Below, one piece after another: positions 63,859 through 64,000 of a stretch of DNA of 64,000 nucleotides (the first letter of the stretch is position 1; the number at the start of each line of letters is the position of its first letter). A program made the position numbers and the translations under genes. This DNA is from Myxococcota bacterium (GTDB lineage Bacteria; Myxococcota_A; Polyangia; Palsa-1104; JAEUJZ01). Below the pieces are notes generated by a model. That model made no database searches and was not told the origin of the DNA. It saw only the letters and a list, made by a program, of their open reading frames with translations. Location of the stretch: the NCBI GenBank assembly GCA_025057315.1, contig JANWXW010000163.1:16021-80020 (forward strand), given 5' to 3'.

Positions 63859-64000
63859 GGAAGCGGGGTTGGGTTGGGCGGAAGGGGGCCCCAGTTGTCC
63901 GGAAGCGGGGTTGGGTTGGGCGGAAGGGGGCCCCAGTTGTCCGGAAGCGGGGTTGGGTTGGGCGGAAGGGGGCCCCAGTTGTCCGGAAGCGGGGTTGGGT
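63859..64000. repeat. 42-bp GC-rich tandem repeat running off the window end
   Basis: GGAAGCGGGGTTGGG starts at 63859, 63901, 63943 and 63985, a constant 42-bp period, with three complete near-identical copies and a fourth cut by the window. Each unit contains TTGGGTTGGG and the palindrome GGGGGCCCC. 42 is a multiple of 3 and several frames are open, so it might encode a 14-residue repeat (minus: PPNPTPLPDNWGPL; plus: GSGVGLGGRGPQLS). There is no CRISPR-like spacer variation. Confidence 0.85.

Noticed and set aside
63859..64000. CRISPR array
   Set aside because: Copies are contiguous and identical over the full 42-bp period; there are no variable spacers and no cas genes.

Overview
The window is a GC-rich chromosome segment with dense, short-spaced genes on both strands. 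The gene families point to a Myxococcota-type (former deltaproteobacterial) organism: a DUF4388 protein, three intact and one decayed Ser/Thr protein kinase, a kinase with a C-terminal domain like the Myxococcales DUF2378 family, hybrid-style histidine kinases, a class II (B12-dependent) ribonucleotide reductase, and many lipoproteins. This assignment is inferred from families, not from a phylogeny. No rRNA, tRNA, CRISPR array, intact IS or prophage was seen.

Layout. 1-4.5 kb: end of a DUF4388/TPR protein, then the housekeeping run tsaD-rsmA-mutM and a small membrane protein. 4.6-9.9 kb (minus): a compact four-gene operon, lysine 2,3-aminomutase, an RnfC-like Fe-S protein, a ThDP enzyme and a KAS III-like enzyme; it looks like an undescribed lysine- or beta-lysine-linked pathway. 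10-13.4 kb: gph, a rhodanese without its cysteine and a MauE-like protein, converging on a large YfhO-like membrane protein. 13.8-20 kb: histidine kinase, Ser/Thr kinase, PEGA-like protein, Fur regulator, methyltransferase. 20.4-25.8 kb: cold-shock protein, phosphate uptake pair (DUF47/Pit), a cytosolic BtuF-like protein, pcnB, methyltransferase. 26-31.4 kb: histone H1-like protein, radical SAM plus atypical metallophosphoesterase, VWA protein, CehA/McbA-like PHP hydrolase. 31.5-37.7 kb: a B12 block (btuC, btuD, class II nrdJ, divergent btuF) with a DnaA-box-containing spacer. 38-43.3 kb: aroA, histidine kinase, and a kinase with a multi-span membrane tail. 43.6-44.8 kb: an AT-richer tusA-DsrE island. 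45-49.4 kb: capsule/exopolysaccharide BY-kinase, glycosyltransferase and a Pal-like lipoprotein. 49.4-60.5 kb: an accessory zone with a degenerate retropepsin-like lipoprotein, FIST sensor, decayed kinase-ATPase pseudogene, crystallin-like lipoprotein with an apparent frameshift, another kinase, a duplicated secreted protein and a PHM-like copper monooxygenase.

61.2-63.8 kb holds the most striking item. An ECF sigma factor with its own zinc anti-sigma-like tail precedes thioredoxin, a 29-codon membrane peptide ending in TGA, DUF302, rhodanese and a broken DUF2892 gene. The TGA is followed at bacterial-SECIS distance by a hairpin with a GGUC loop. Reading through it gives a 55-residue protein whose real stop overlaps the DUF302 start as ATGA. 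I read it as a candidate small membrane selenoprotein in a thiol/sulfur redox cassette. The window ends inside a 42-bp tandem repeat.
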